64,000 nt of DNA from contig NC_134094.1 in NCBI RefSeq assembly GCF_000715075.1, forward strand, positions 81,049,120 to 81,113,119. Reading direction: 5' to 3'. The DNA is from Nicotiana tabacum. Its lineage: Eukaryota; Streptophyta; Magnoliopsida; Solanales; Solanaceae. Every line of letters begins with the position of its first letter. The stretch's first letter is position 1. This document shows, piece by piece, positions 31,619 through 45,620 of this stretch. The notes below the pieces were generated by a model that had not been told where the DNA came from, did no database searches, and was given only the letters and a program-made list of their open reading frames with translations. Made by a program: the position numbers and the translations under genes.

Positions 31619-32401
31619 TGAATAGGCCAAAAATCTACCTTTGAAATATTTAGCATAAAATGGCATTAAAGAATGTCATCGGTCGAGCTCACCCAAGACA
31701 TAGCGAGATTAATGGACGAGGTGTCGACATGAGCCATGGTCGAGATATCAATAGAGATCGTGGTCAAGATGTCAACAAGGGTCGAGGTTGAGATTGACTA
31801 TTAGTGATAAGACTTGTAACGACTAATTTTTCAGAATAGGGTATTAAAAGGGGAATATTCTAGTGAATACTCCTGATGTTTGTACTATTAAGGTTTCCTA
31901 AGAAAAATACCCCATATGGCCATATATATAGAAAGAAGAGACAAAGATATGGGCATGTAATATTATTACTCCTAAGAACACTTTTGAGAAGAAGAATCTC
32001 TCTCTTTGGCACAAACACAAAGATTACTTTTTTACAAATATCCTTGTTCATATTATTCCCCACTTTTCCATCAGATCCACGGATTGTTTATACGAATCTT
32101 GGATCTATCCATCATACACCATTGTCAGACAGAATATTCTTCATGTCCATTCATTATTAGGTGAATCATTCTCTTTATTTACATAAATGCCATTTATTAA
32201 CATTTATTGCTAGATATCTCTCACTTAATGTTCTTTTTGTAAGAGTATTTTACATTTATTGTCATCAGCCATATACAAAATCTGTCTCATCTAACGTGCC
32301 TCCTTGTGCTTAATATCTAGAGTTATTATCCTTAACTATATTTAGCCCTTCATTATATAAATTTAATAGTTTAACCGGGAATTATATTATTTGGTCAAAC
32401 A
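31619..32401 (+). repeat. 3' LTR of the Tat element
   Basis: From TGAATAGGCC to GGTCAAACA, matching 20883-21655 with scattered differences and a small insertion near 31915 (ATGGCCATAT). Confidence 0.9.
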
Positions 32402-32413
32402 ATGGTCACAATC

Positions 32414-32605
32414 AAGGGAGGATGTAGCCCTATACTAACGGGTTCAATTGAACCAATAACTTTTGACGCAGAGCATAAATTTATGTTCACTAAAATCATA
32501 ACAAATTATAGATATGAACTCATAACTTTAAGGATATAATGAGTTCGATCAATACTAAGAACCTTAAAGGTTGAACCCATAAAGTTTACATCCTGGATCC
32601 GCCTC
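32414..32605. mobile_element. 192-bp MITE with 10-bp target duplication
   Basis: Ends AAGGGAGGATGTAGC (left) and, from the other strand, AGAGGCGGATCCAGG, an imperfect terminal inverted repeat. GGTCACAATC flanks it at 32404-32413 and 32606-32615. The 10-bp duplication suggests a Mutator-like MITE. It has no coding capacity. It interrupts the BRR2-like pseudogene at the CDQ codons, and the Tat element later inserted at its left duplication. Confidence 0.8.
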
Positions 32606-33373
32606 TGGTCACAATCCAGATAAGAATCGCACATAAAATTGAGTGTGTAGGTCCTTGTTCCAGCTTCTGCAGGTGCAACAAAATCTAGCTTGACCCTGGA
32701 CTTCCTTTTGAGGGTAACTCTCTTAATCACCAGTAATTAATTGCTCTTTGTATCGCCAATGACAAGCCACCATCCTTCTTCCTTAGCTTTTGAGGTTAAC
32801 CTCTGTTCTATCCTCATGATATTGCTCAAGATTTACCTGCAACTCTTGCCGGTGAAGCCAATATTTCCAGCAAAAGAGAAATGCTGGTGATTAATCAACA
32901 TTCTTATAAACTCTCAACAACTCTTTATACTCCGATGCTGAAGCCAATATTTCCAGCAAGCCCTTCAACTTCGTTTTGGATGTCAGAGAAGAGCTAAAAC
33001 GCTTTATTACTGTGTAACTGACATAATAATGTGACACTATCATGCCAAGTTTCATAGATGAAAGAAAAAACTCAGCCTCGATAGCGACGTACTTGTTTAC
33101 CTCCAAGTCACTGGTAGTATTGTGATCAGATGCATGTGACTAACACTTAGCAGTCTGTAGTAATTTGGATTCTGTGTCAGCCTTCTGTACATGGAGGTCC
33201 ATGCTAGGTAATCCATGGTGTCCCACTTGTTCTGAATTACTCCAACAACCACCTTAGCATTCAAATTGTCATAGAGATACTTGATAGTGTTGCAGATGGA
33301 TTTCAACTACAAATGCTTCATACAAGAACTTGTAGTAGGCCTTACGTGGTGTATGGCAGAGGAAAAGCTATCT
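32606..33373 (-). pseudogene. BRR2: BRR2-like U5 snRNP helicase pseudogene, Sec63 region
   Basis: Reading leftward: LCHTPRKAYYKFLYEAF, VVVGVIQNKWDTMDYL, MYRRLTQNPNYY, LGMIVSHYYVSYTVIKRFSS and LTSKTKLKGLLEILASASEY. A deletion removes the middle of the Sec63 unit. Then KEEGWWLVIGDTKSN, a TAA (from CAA), [17 protein letters not shown] and [16 protein letters not shown]. These are the end of the second helicase cassette and the C-terminal Sec63 unit of BRR2, which unwinds U4/U6 in the spliceosome. The 5' side is cut by the LTR at 33383. The tail is at 20744-20882. Absence of introns could mean a processed copy, but this part may be intronless in the parent gene. Confidence 0.85.
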
Positions 33374-33382
33374 ACGAGAGGG

Positions 33383-34613
33383 TGTAATGACCCAACTCGA
33401 CGTTTTGAATTCTAGCATCTCATTTTTTAATTTGAGATTTTCTGTAGGTTCATTTGGTGATTTATAACTTGCGGCGATGGTTGATTCGGGTCCCGAGAGG
33501 TTCAAAACTGATTTGGAATACTTGTTCCTAACTAGACGCCTTAAGTTAAGAGACTTGACGAAAGTCAATATTTTGAATAAATGGACTCGGAATCATAATT
33601 TGAAAGTTTATATAGGTTCGTATGATAATTTTAGACTTGTACCTATATTCGGTTTAACACCTGATGTCACTCGGCACAATTGTGAGAGTTGGAACTTGAA
33701 GATTTCTTTAAGTTCATAAGCTTTATTTGTACCTTGATTCTAAGTTGTGATATTTCTGTATGTATTTTGAGCCTTTTGACAAGTCCATATAAGGTATACT
33801 AAACTTATTGGGATGGATTGTAGGGAACCCAGAGGCTCAGGTGAGTTTTGGTGCATTTAGAGAAAGTTTTGAAAGATTTGAAGTGTTGAAGCGTAATTTT
33901 CTGATCTTGACTTGACTAACAAGAGAACTGATCGCAATCTATATAGAATTTGGGGATGACCCAAAAATAAAAGTTGCAGTCCTTTGAATGCAATTTTCAG
34001 AAATTCAAATCATTTATTATTCTGACTTTTGTACAAAGCGTTATGACTATTTTAGTGAACGAAGGGCAATGCTAACATTTCTGAAAAGCTACACTAAAAA
34101 TTTCTGCAATTGTGTATATAGCTCTATTTCATACTTGGACTTCATTTTATCATTTTAGAAGCTAGGAAGCTCGGATTGCGGTAATTTTTGAAGCTATTTT
34201 CTCCAAAGAAGATAGTATAAGTGATTATTACTCAAATTCATGATTATAACATGAATCTATGATTGGTTTTGCCTTAGAATTAGAGAAAACTGGGGTTTTT
34301 AACTTGAAAGTTAAGAAAGTGTGTTTTAGTATTTTGAACATCGGGTTGGACTCTAATTTTGAAACTAATAATATAGTTGGACTCAAGAGTTTATGGATCA
34401 TCAGGATTTGACCTTAGATTCGAATTATGACCACGTGGATCCGGAATGACTTTTTGTTGACTTTTGAGATTTTGTTAAAGATCGAAGCTATATCATTTGA
34501 AATTTATTTCTATTCCAAAGTTGTACCATATTAGGGTAGATTTTAGTCTTCTCTATGCCTTGTTTTAATGCATGTTCTATTTGTAACATATTATACTTGT
34601 TTGTATGACTACT
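33383..34613 (+). repeat. Chromovirus LTR, left part, interrupted
   Basis: Begins TGTAATGACCCAACTCGACG, the LTR start of this family type, and continues with features typical of these LTRs (GACGAAAGTCAATATTTTGA, GAGGCTCAGGTGAGTTTTGG). It stops at CTACT, where the element at 34614 inserted. CTACC resumes at 42303, so the rest of this LTR probably continues there. It truncates the BRR2-like pseudogene. Confidence 0.7.
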
Positions 34614-35455
34614 TGCCATGACCCAAAATCCCACCGGAACCGTGATGGCGCCTTACACCTCTTGCTAGGCAAGCCAACAAAATCTATGCAAAAATAAACT
34701 TCAACAATAGTATTAAATAGTCTCATTCGCGAAATAATATAAATAAATAACTTAAGTCAAAATAACGATACAACTGAGAACCATCCAAAAATCTGGTGTC
34801 ATCGAGTATATAATCTCTATAGAATAAGTAAATACAAGGTCTGAGCCAAATACAATATTGTCCAAAAGATTAAACAGTAATAACATAAAATAAGAAAAGG
34901 GACTTCAAGGCCTGCGAACAAAACATCAGCACTACCTCGAAATCTCCGCGCAGATACAGATAATAGTTCTCTAGCAATCACTGCTATCAGCAATACCTGG
35001 ATCTGCATATAAAGTGTAGGGTGTAGTATGCGTACAATCGACCTCATATACTCAATAAGTAGCAAACTTAACTTTGGTCTGAAAGTAGTGACGAGGTTGG
35101 AAAGGTCCAACTCTCAATTTCAACAGTCAACAATAACAATAACAACATAATAATGGAAAAGGAAGAACATCTCAATTATATCATATTCATCTTTAAAAGG
35201 AAAATAAGCATCTTTTCCAAATATCCGTCAAGGCATTGACTTTAAAGACATCGACTATCAATCAGCATGAGGAAAATATAAATACATGCTTGCATGTCAA
35301 GTATATATTCCAAAATTAACATTACAGTTTAATCATCAAGTATGCACAATCTCAGCACATACACAGTGCCTGGCACAAATATCCCTCAATCATACTCTCA
35401 GCATGCTCTCGGTGCCTTGCTTGAAGCCCCTGAGTGCCTCGTGCCAAATCAGTGT
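34614..35455 (-). repeat. Partial left LTR of the third element
   Basis: Matches 37725-38540 (for example CAACAATAGTATTAAATAGTC, here shared in part, and GCATTGACTTTAAAGACATC) and ends where protease sequence begins. Confidence 0.78.
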
Positions 35456-37522
35456 CGAAATCAATATCCCTACCAGGTGGCATGCCCGATAGGTTTATAT
35501 GAAACACATCCGGAAACTTCCTCACTACTGAAACTGACTCAACAGTAGGAGTATCAACACTAACATATCTGACATAAGCTAATTACGCCAAACTTCCCTT
35601 CTCAAATATCCGTTGAGGTTTCAAAAATAAGATGACTCTGCCAGGAGTATGACCAAGAGCATCCTTTCACTCCAACCTCGGCAACTCCGGATAGCCAACA
35701 TCACGGTCTTAGTGTGACAATCAAGAATAGTGTGGTACAGAGATAACCAATCCATACCCAAGATCACATCAAAGTCTACCATATCAAACAATAGAAAGTC
35801 TGCTCTCGTCTCAAAATCATAAACTCAATATACCACAATGAAATCCCCAACAGGTGTAGATACATGAACATGAATATCAAGCTAATCACGTGGCATATCT
35901 AGACAAGAAGCAAAGTATGACGACACATATGAATAAGTAGAGACAGGATCAAATAATACTTAAGTATTTTTGTGACACACAGAAAAAATATCTATAATAA
36001 TTGCATGAGAAGTAATAGCCTCTGCCTCCTAGGAAATGCATTGCATCTGGCCTGACCTCCACTAGACTGAGCTCCCCAACTAGGATGATCACGTCCTGAA
36101 TGACCTCCACCCTGGGCTGGCTGAGCGGGTGGGGTAACAACCGGTGCAAGAATCATAGTTTGACATCCCTTGTTCCCTGAACATATGTGAAAACAGGAGA
36201 AGTATTTCCTAACATGCCCCAAGTCCCCACACTCATAAAAACCTCTGACCTAAACTAATTGTGGGGCACGGGTCGGTCCCCGTGAACTAGAATATCTACC
36301 AGAAGAACATGGTACCGATGAACTATGAATAGATAGAGCGTGATGAAAACTCGGCGCTGGAAATACACTAAGTGAAGACTGCACAAAAGCTCCTTGACTG
36401 GGTGGTAGTGTATGATAAACTGTCCTGCTAGAATGGCCTCTCTTAAATCAACCTCGGCCTCCAGATGAGGCACCACTGAAGCTACCTGAATATCGGACCC
36501 TTGTCCCTACCCTACATCAGCTCTCTAGCCTCACTACGGATTCACTTAACATGACGTGCTATCTTCACACCCTGGTGAAATAAAGTCCCGGTCTCGGCCT
36601 CTCTAGCTATAGCAAGGCAAATACTATGGTGAAGACCATCAATGAATCTACTCACTCTCTCCTCCTCATAGGGAATCAAAATAGTATCATGAGAGACAAC
36701 TCTGTAAACCTCATCTCATATTCATTGACTGATATGTGACCCTGCTGAAGGTGCTCAAACTGCCTCCTTAGACTCTTCTCTCCTGGTGCGGGGCACGAAC
36801 TTCTCCAAAACGACCCTGTTAAACTGAGACAAAGTAAGAGGAGGGGAACCAACTACTCTACCCTACTCATATGACTGTCACCACCTCTTGGGTGGCACTC
36901 TAAGATGAAACACAGTGAAATACACTCCATTGGACTCCATGAGTCCGAGATCAGAAGAATCTCATAGCAACCATAGAGGAAATCTTAGGGATCTAATGTA
37001 GGAGAACCATAAAAATGTGAAGGATCCATCCTCCAGAACCTCTCTAATCTCTTCTGCTCATCCAAGGATAAATCAAGCTCAACAACTGGTCAGGAAACAA
37101 CTACTGGCTGCGATGCAATCACTGGAACCACTCCCGGTGTCTAAAAACCTGGATCAATCTGCTCGGGAATATGAGTAGTTAGAGTCTTCGCTCTGCCCCT
37201 GCCTAATAAGTATGCAATGTGGTAGGAAACACCCTGTCCTGAGCCATACTCTCGAACAAACTAACCATATGTCCCAAAGCATGCTAAACAACTGGTATAA
37301 CAAGTAAGACCTAGGGAACCTGAGTTGGTCCCACCGGCTCAACATATCAAGAATCTACTCCTCAACAGGAGCTACTGGTGGCTCCATAGCAGTTGCTCAA
37401 GCAAGGCCCATAGCTACGGAGCATGCTCCAACCCTGCCCCTGCCTCGGCTCTGGCCTCTCGCGAACCTGGCCTGGGGTACTGGTGCCTTCTCAGCTGTAC
37501 TGAAAGAACGTGTCCTCACCAT
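35456..37522 (-). pseudogene. Gag and protease remnants, third element
   Basis: Gag starts at 37522 with MVRTRSFSTAEKAPVP and an Arg-Gly stretch. Decayed capsid sequence runs to about 36480. The protease C-terminal half is visible near 35700-35800 (VDFDVILGMDWLS with changes), and the frame ends in the LPGMPPGRDIDF region that precedes RT, here LSGMPPGRDIDF, at the junction 35456. There are many stops. The protease active-site DPGS stretch is not readable. Confidence 0.65.
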
Positions 37523-37709
37523 CTGTGAGAGAATAGAAAAGCAAAGATTCAGACTTAGGTTTAAACAAATATGAATGACAGAGAATGAAAGAAAGAGAAG
37601 TTTTTGTAGCATCCATATAGCCTCTCGAAGATAAGTACAGGCGACTCTGCACCGATCCTCAAGATTCTACTAGACTTGCTCATGACTCGTGCGAGTTATG
37701 CAACCTCGT

Positions 37710-37721
37710 GCTCAGATACCA
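37710..37721 (-). other. Primer binding site, third element
   Basis: The minus strand reads TGGTATCTGAGC, one base from the initiator Met tRNA type, three bases from the LTR end. Confidence 0.8.
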
Positions 37722-37724
37722 ACT

Positions 37725-40700
37725 TGTCATGATTCAAAATCCCACCGGGGCCGTAATGGTGCCTAACACTTCTTACAAAGCAAGTCAACAACATCTATGC
37801 ATAAATAAACCTCAACAATAGTATTAAATAGTCTCAATTGCGAAATATAAATAAATAACTGGAGTTAAAATAATAATACAACTGAGAACCAACCCAAAAT
37901 ATTGTGCTATCGAGTACATGTGCTCTATAGAATAAGTAAATATATGGTCTAAGCCAAATACAATATTGTCCGAAAGACTAAACAGTAATAACATGAAATA
38001 TGGAAAGGGGCTTCAAGGCTTGCGAACGGAATAGTAGTGCTACCTCGAAATCTCCACGCAAATACGGATAACAACTCTCGAGAAATCACAGCTAACAGAA
38101 ACACCTAGATCTGTATATAAAGTGTAGAGTGTAGTATGAGTATAACCGATCATATTTACTCAATAAGTAGCAAGACTAACATTGGTCTGAAAGCAGTGAT
38201 GAGGTTATCAAGGTCTAATTCTCACTTTCAACAGTCAACAACAACCATAATAGCATAATAATTGAAAAGGGAAGAACAACTCAATAATATCAGATTCATC
38301 TTTATCATAATAAGAGAAAAATAAGCATGCTTTCCAAATATCCGCCAAGGCATTGACTTTAAAGACATCAAATATCAGTTAACATGAGAAAAATACAACT
38401 CTACGCTTGCATGACAAGTATATATGCCAAAATCAATAACATCACAATTTAATCATCAACCATACACAATCTCATCACATACACAGTGCCTGGCACAAAT
38501 ACCCCTCAATCATACTCTCAGCATACTCTCGGTGTTTGGATCAAAGCCATTGAATCAACACACACACACACACTTAGCATTGTACGAGTGCCTGACATAA
38601 GCCCTTCACTTAGCACATATCAAGTGCCTGCACTCATAGGATTATACCTGACTCCGGAGGGCCGTATCCTAGCCCAAGCGTTGTTCGGATCAAAAGTCAA
38701 CGATCAATATTACTCAGCTCACTATGAGGCCTTGACGCAAGCATCACATCACAACCAATATCAATACGACTCCATTACCCAAGATCAGTCACAACCTCTT
38801 CAAGTCTCAGTATGCTCATATCTCATAGTGTCATGATCAAAGTACCGCACGGAATAACCCAACGTGTCACAACTCAGCTCAAATACATGTCACACACATA
38901 AGAACACTAACAACATATGAGATAACATATAATGAATGCACAGAGACTAAGATATAACATGCGGATATAATATCATGACTGAAAAGTATGGTTACGGCTA
39001 AGGAAAATAGCTCAACATATAAAACAAATAGCCCTATCATGTCTCAAATAGCTGAGCAATAACCTAGACATAATTTTTAGCATGAATAATAGCCCACATA
39101 TTCAAACAAGTAAAGAAAACACGATATTAAGAAGCATGATAGCAGAACAAGGCATATAATAGCCTAGAATCTACCCGGATTATGAATAACTATAGTGCAT
39201 GCATATGTGCTCATCACCTCGCAAATTCATCACCCCCAACATATAGCACACATCATAGCCTACAGGAAAAATACCCTCAAGCAAAGCTTAGGCAAAATAC
39301 TTACTTCAAATGCACGAGAATCAATACTCTAAAAATCCCTTGCTTCTAAAATCGGCCTCCGAACGGGTCAAATCTAGCCAAAAATATCTCAATAACGTCA
39401 AATAAGGCTATAGGAACCAATTTCAAATAATAAAATTTCGATATTTATTCAATTCCCAAAAAGTCAACAAAAGTAAACACCGGATCCTCATGGTCAAAAC
39501 CCGAGTCACGGGGTAGATCCTATCTACCCATAACCCCCACGAGTCCAAATATGTATTTAGATCTCAAAAACAAGTCCAAATTCATAATAGTTTTCAAAAG
39601 CCACAAGAACCTGAGAGTACACACTCATAATCACAGAAAAAGGCACAGTTATTTCACTAATTCTGTTTTCTGTTTTGCAGGTACTAGTTATTATGGTCTA
39701 TTCCACCTCTTGACCTACACTCAGTGTGTGGTATTTGCATTCTTAATGCTCATTCTATCGAGGGTTACAAGGTGTGCTATACCTCATGCACACACAGTCA
39801 GGCATACCTAATGCAATGCATTTGGAACTGGACAGTCAATACTATGTGCCCAGATTTCTTCTTGACATTAGAACAGGGTAGTAGCAGATTGACAACTCTC
39901 AAATACCCAATTACCCAACACAGACATTACACCCAAGAGCTTAAAATGCAGCAGCTCCCATCTCTAAACTGGGGCTCGACACACATATGCTCTCACGCAG
40001 ACTACCAGTCATCACTAAATCACCACCCAGCTTCCAGTAGCATTTCCCTTCTCCCCAGCTATAAACTACAACCATCACTAGCTCTCAGAATCCACAAGAA
40101 CCTGAGAGCACTGCACTACTTCCTCACCAACAGGTCTCAAGGCAGTAATGCCCAAAGCCTGCAGCAATCTATTATCACTGACTATAGTGCCATAGTCCTT
40201 CTTCCCAGGAAAAAGGACAATAGTGCTCTTTTACAACTAACTTGTTTGTTGTATTTTGCAGGTAAATTGGATAGGTCTAGAATTTTGATGCACTCCCAAT
40301 GTGTGGTATCAATATCCCAGATGCTCAATGTATTGGAAGTGCATCAAATTTATTGGACATGTCCTTTTGATCATGCTATACAGACACACACATCACATTC
40401 ATTCATCATTGAGAGGTTCTATGAGAATATACTTAGAGGTTCAAACCTTCATGAACACTATGTTATAGCAACAAAAAGATCCCAGGTGGCCTCCTCTCCA
40501 CACTCTAGATGTAGAATTCACTACACCTGCTCACTTCCCTCAGCAACTTCTCATGCCCTCTTCAGTGCATTGGTTCACATGCTACATGAACACACTATGG
40601 AGAGTTGTTCATAGATACACCAGAGGTTCTACAACTGGCAGCTACAGTCACCAATGTAGTGCTTTATCTCTTCTGTCAGTGACATCATACACAGATAAAT

Positions 40701-42302
40701 CACTGCTCTTTCTTTTTTAGACATTTACATGCTTTTCTTCAGCTTGGCTTTCTTTCTTGGCAATGGTAAAGATATGATGAAGAGAGATACTTGGTGTCAT
40801 AGAACTACTCCCCATCCTTAGTTATATATTTGGTTTCTGTCAATTCACTTGGGGATAGTTTGTCTAATCTTTAGGTATAGTTTCTCCTATAAGTGGAAGG
40901 AGTCCTTCCATTCTTTCTGCATAGTTGACCTAGATTATTTTAGTTTTTGGGGTCCATTGGCCTATCCAATATGGAGAGACATATGGTACCAGTTTATAGG
41001 TCTAACTTCACTCACTATACATGATTCAATTGATTGTCTTTTTTGGACAATTAATTTGCTATCCACTATAGGTTTGGAGGTAAGATTCATGTCCCCCTCC
41101 TTTGGTGTACTTCTTGATTTCATATTTATAAAAATCAGCCCTAGGCATAAGGCCTAGTAGATTTGACGGGAAAAAATCATAGCTCAAATCCCTAATTTTT
41201 ATTTTTCTAAGTTGTGGAAAAATCCCCCAAATTTTCCTCAAAATTTTATATTTTAGGTGTTAATAATCCATGTAGATTCTTGAAATAATACCAAAATATA
41301 TAAAAACAACTTACCCCAAAGTCTTATATGAAAATCTCCAAGACAAAATCGTCTCTCCTAAATCTAGGGTTCAAAATATGAGATAATGACCAAACAATCT
41401 CGAAATGGATCTATAAACCCATCGGCAAGAGTCACATTTGCGACCAGGGGTTAGCAAATACGACTCTCGCAAAGGCTACCAATCATTGCAAATGCAAAGA
41501 ATCCTTCACAAAAGACGATATCTCAATTGTGACACTAGCTTCGCAATGGCCTTCACAGCCATACAGCGTCAATGCGATCCAAAGTCCGCGAATGTGTTTG
41601 CAGCACAGCAAAACTCCCAACTTTCAATATCAATTAGAAACTAATTTAACACTCACCCGAGCCCCTCGGGCCCCACTTCAAATATTCACACAAGTATAAT
41701 TCTCATGTGAACTTGCTCGTAAGCTCGAATCATCAAAATAATATCCACAAGCAAGAATCAAGCATCAAAACTCACATTGCATACCTTTACGTTCAAGAAC
41801 TTCAATAATTCGCAATTATGCGTCTGCTTCTTACCTAACCAACTCGGAATGAAATCAAAATTTGCACACAAGTTTCAAATACCAAAACAAACCTATCCCA
41901 ATTTACGAAACAACAATCCGAACTGATACCATCAAAGTCAACTTCCTGTCAAACGTGTGGACTTCCAAACCTTTAAATTGCCAACTTTCGGCAAATAGAG
42001 CCAAAACATCCTAGGAACCTCCAAATTTAAATCTAAACATATGCCTAATTCAAAAATCACCATAAGAACCTATTGGAACCATCAAATCACCAATCCGAGG
42101 TCATTTTTATAAAATTTAAACTTTGTCAACTCTTACAACTTAAGCTTCTAATAATGAAACTAAGTGTTCCTATTCACTTCAAAACCTTCTCGGAACCAAA
42201 CCAACCATCCCCACAAGTTATAAAATAACAATAAAGCATACGAGAAGCATCAAATAGGAAAATAGTGCTCAGATACATAAAATAATTGGTCGGGTCATTA
42301 CA
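37725..42302 (-). repeat. Right LTR of the third element, 4578 bp with insertion
   Basis: From TGTAATGACCCGACC (42302) to AATCATGACA (37725). The length is far above the other LTRs because of a foreign segment at about 39600-41157. Without it the LTR would be about 3.0 kb, in line with its relatives. Confidence 0.75.
39600..41157. mobile_element. Unidentified 1.56-kb insertion in the LTR, with internal repeat
   Basis: The LTR text breaks near TTTTCAAAA and resumes near AGATTTGACGGG. The insert has a base composition unlike the LTR and two related modules. CCACAAGAACCTGAGAG occurs at 39601 and 40092. Later in each come a TTTTGCAGGTA and a GTGTGGTAT..CA.AT..C..ATGCTCA block (39726 and 40300). 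A 296-codon open frame (39724-40614) crosses it, but I recognise no domain. The end reads CCCTAGGCATAAGGCCTAG. Family unknown; boundaries approximate. Confidence 0.5.
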
Positions 42303-42651
42303 CTACCTGAGCATTATTCCCCATACTAGAGATCATGTCTAGGTTTTTGAATTTTTTTTGGGCATAATGGGACAAAAGTATGTTGGTTTACATGTTATAG
42401 CTGTGGTAATACATTAAGTATGTTGAGTATTTTTCTTGTACATATGCATACACCATGCAGAATTATCCCTCTTGTACATATGCATTGCTTCATGCATGTT
42501 AATCTCTCATGTACATGCATGGTAACTATGAGAGTGATATTGGCACGATGTGTGTTTTTATGCGGATTGCATAATAGCTCTACAATCAATCATGATCGCA
42601 CACCCTCTCATCCTCACCATACATACATACATACATACATACATACATACA

Positions 42652-42736
<85 letters not shown>

Positions 42737-43800
42737 AGGTAATACAAAGGAATGCCATGAACATGGTATTTACTATTCAGATCATAGAGGAAGATCATGG
42801 AGGAGGTAATGAAGGTGTGAGAGTTAACACCATGATGGTGAAAAGTAGTGGAGAAGTTATCTATATAATGGAAAAGAGTAATGGCAGTTATATTTATATA
42901 GTAGACATCCATACAATAATGTATTTCATAATAGGTACTGGTTTATCAAGTCATTAGCTGTCATCTTGTTCGTGCAGGTTAGTATCGATACTTACTGAGT
43001 ACATGAAATTGATTATACCCATACTATACTCTGCACCTTATATCATGTGATTAACCATGTTACCTTGGGTCGTATGTGCGCAGATTGTGAGAAATCGATA
43101 GGTTTTTTACTTGACATGAGATAAGTGTATTCATGCATTTTTAGATGCAGCATTCATGCATAACATTCTCATATGTTAGTCAATGCATTTTACATATGTG
43201 TGGGACTATTTGGCAGGTTCTTGGACACTTAAAATGTGTCGGTTAATGTAAAATTTGAGCTTTTTTCATGTTTATACATTCTAAAGTCATGTAGAATCAC
43301 TCGAATTAACTTTTCTTGATACATATATCCTTATATGTAGATTCAGTGTATTGATATATGTTTTTGATCCAAAAGCATTTATTGTTGAGGATAAAGAAAC
43401 CCCATAATCATTCATCATATGCTTTTGGAACTTTATTTCATCCATAACCTATACATTTTGGAAAATATATAACATAAGTTTTTTTTGGAACATAATCATT
43501 TATCATGTGCTTTTGGAACATACAGTAACAGACTTTTTTTTTTTTTGAACTCATATATAACAGAAAGTAAATTTAACTTTTTAAAAGAAAATTGCCTAAC
43601 AAAGATTGTGGTAGCAAATGACATCAAATTCTAATCAAAGAGACTAAAATTGAAGTTTTCGTCATTGAACTCTTTTACTTTTTTTTCCCTCATTTTTCTC
43701 CTCTATAGCATCTTGCATAGCAGCAACATTTTTTTGCATCAACACCACTAGCAGCACCACCACGCTACCAAAGACCATGAAAGTAGAAGCCAATTGTTAC
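42303..43800 (+). other. Probable remainder of the interrupted LTR, then unassigned DNA
   Basis: CTACC at 42303 repeats the 5' flank. The text to about 43100 (ACTTACTGAGTACATGAAA, CATACTATACTCTGCACC, GTGCGCAGATTG) has the layout of the R/U5 part of these chromovirus LTRs. No clean TGACA end was found. 43280-43800 is AT-rich with a repeated word (TTTTGGAACATAATCATTTATCATGTGC-like, near 43480 and 43400). No gene seen. Confidence 0.45.
42619..42731. repeat. Compound microsatellite (ATAC)n(AT)n
   Basis: About 15 ATAC units followed without a break by about 26 AT units. Confidence 0.97.
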
Positions 43801-43809
43801 TTTCCAGAA

Positions 43810-45410
<1,601 letters not shown>

Positions 45411-45613
45411 TTGTGACATCATTCTTGATCTCGGCAAATTACTATCATAAGACCACTAGATTGCTTATCATCTTCAATGCGCCATCATAAAGAAAAAATG
45501 AGCCCAGGATATGATTACTATACTGAAATAAATCGAACAAAAGGAACTTCTTAATTCTGAAAGATATAGTTTTCCAAGCTTCCATTCAGCATGAATTCAT
45601 ATACAAGTGTGGA
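45411..45613 (-). pseudogene. Receptor-like kinase fragment (possible)
   Basis: The minus strand from 45612 reads TLVYEFMLNGSLENYIF, the subdomain V hinge region of plant receptor-like kinases, then a stop and unreadable sequence up to the (TAA)n tract. It is a short fragment with no catalytic loop or DFG motif found. Confidence 0.5.
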
Positions 45614-45620
45614 CAAACAG

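Larger units (their letters stand above)
20883..32401 (+). mobile_element. Tat-lineage Ty3/gypsy element with antisense ORF, dead
   Basis: LTRs of 773 and 783 bp (20883-21655 and 31619-32401) flank PBS, gag, protease, RT, RNase H, a second plant-type RNase H, integrase, an 8-unit 60-bp repeat and a long region bearing an antisense spliced gene. The flanks are GTGGT and ATGGT, a 5-bp duplication with one change. The extra RNase H and the post-integrase region with an additional ORF are hallmarks of the Tat/Retand/Ogre clade. There is no chromodomain. Stops, frameshifts and altered catalytic residues make it inactive. It inserted into a BRR2-like pseudogene. Confidence 0.9.
34614..42302 (-). 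mobile_element. Third chromovirus-like element, deleted for most of pol
   Basis: Right LTR 37725-42302, PBS 37710-37721, gag and protease remnants to about 35456, then a direct join to a partial left LTR (34614-35455). RT, RNase H, integrase and most of the left LTR are missing. Flanks CTACT and CTACC form a 5-bp duplication with one change, and LTR ends are TGCCATGACCC and TGTAATGACCC. The element lies inside the LTR that starts at 33383. Confidence 0.78.

Noticed and set aside
39724..40614. 296-codon open frame as a host gene
   Set aside because: No domain, composition unlike a known protein, located in an insertion within an LTR. Kept only as part of the unidentified insertion.
42420..42957. 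Frames with Tyr-Ile repeats
   Set aside because: They arise from the (ATAC)n(AT)n microsatellite.
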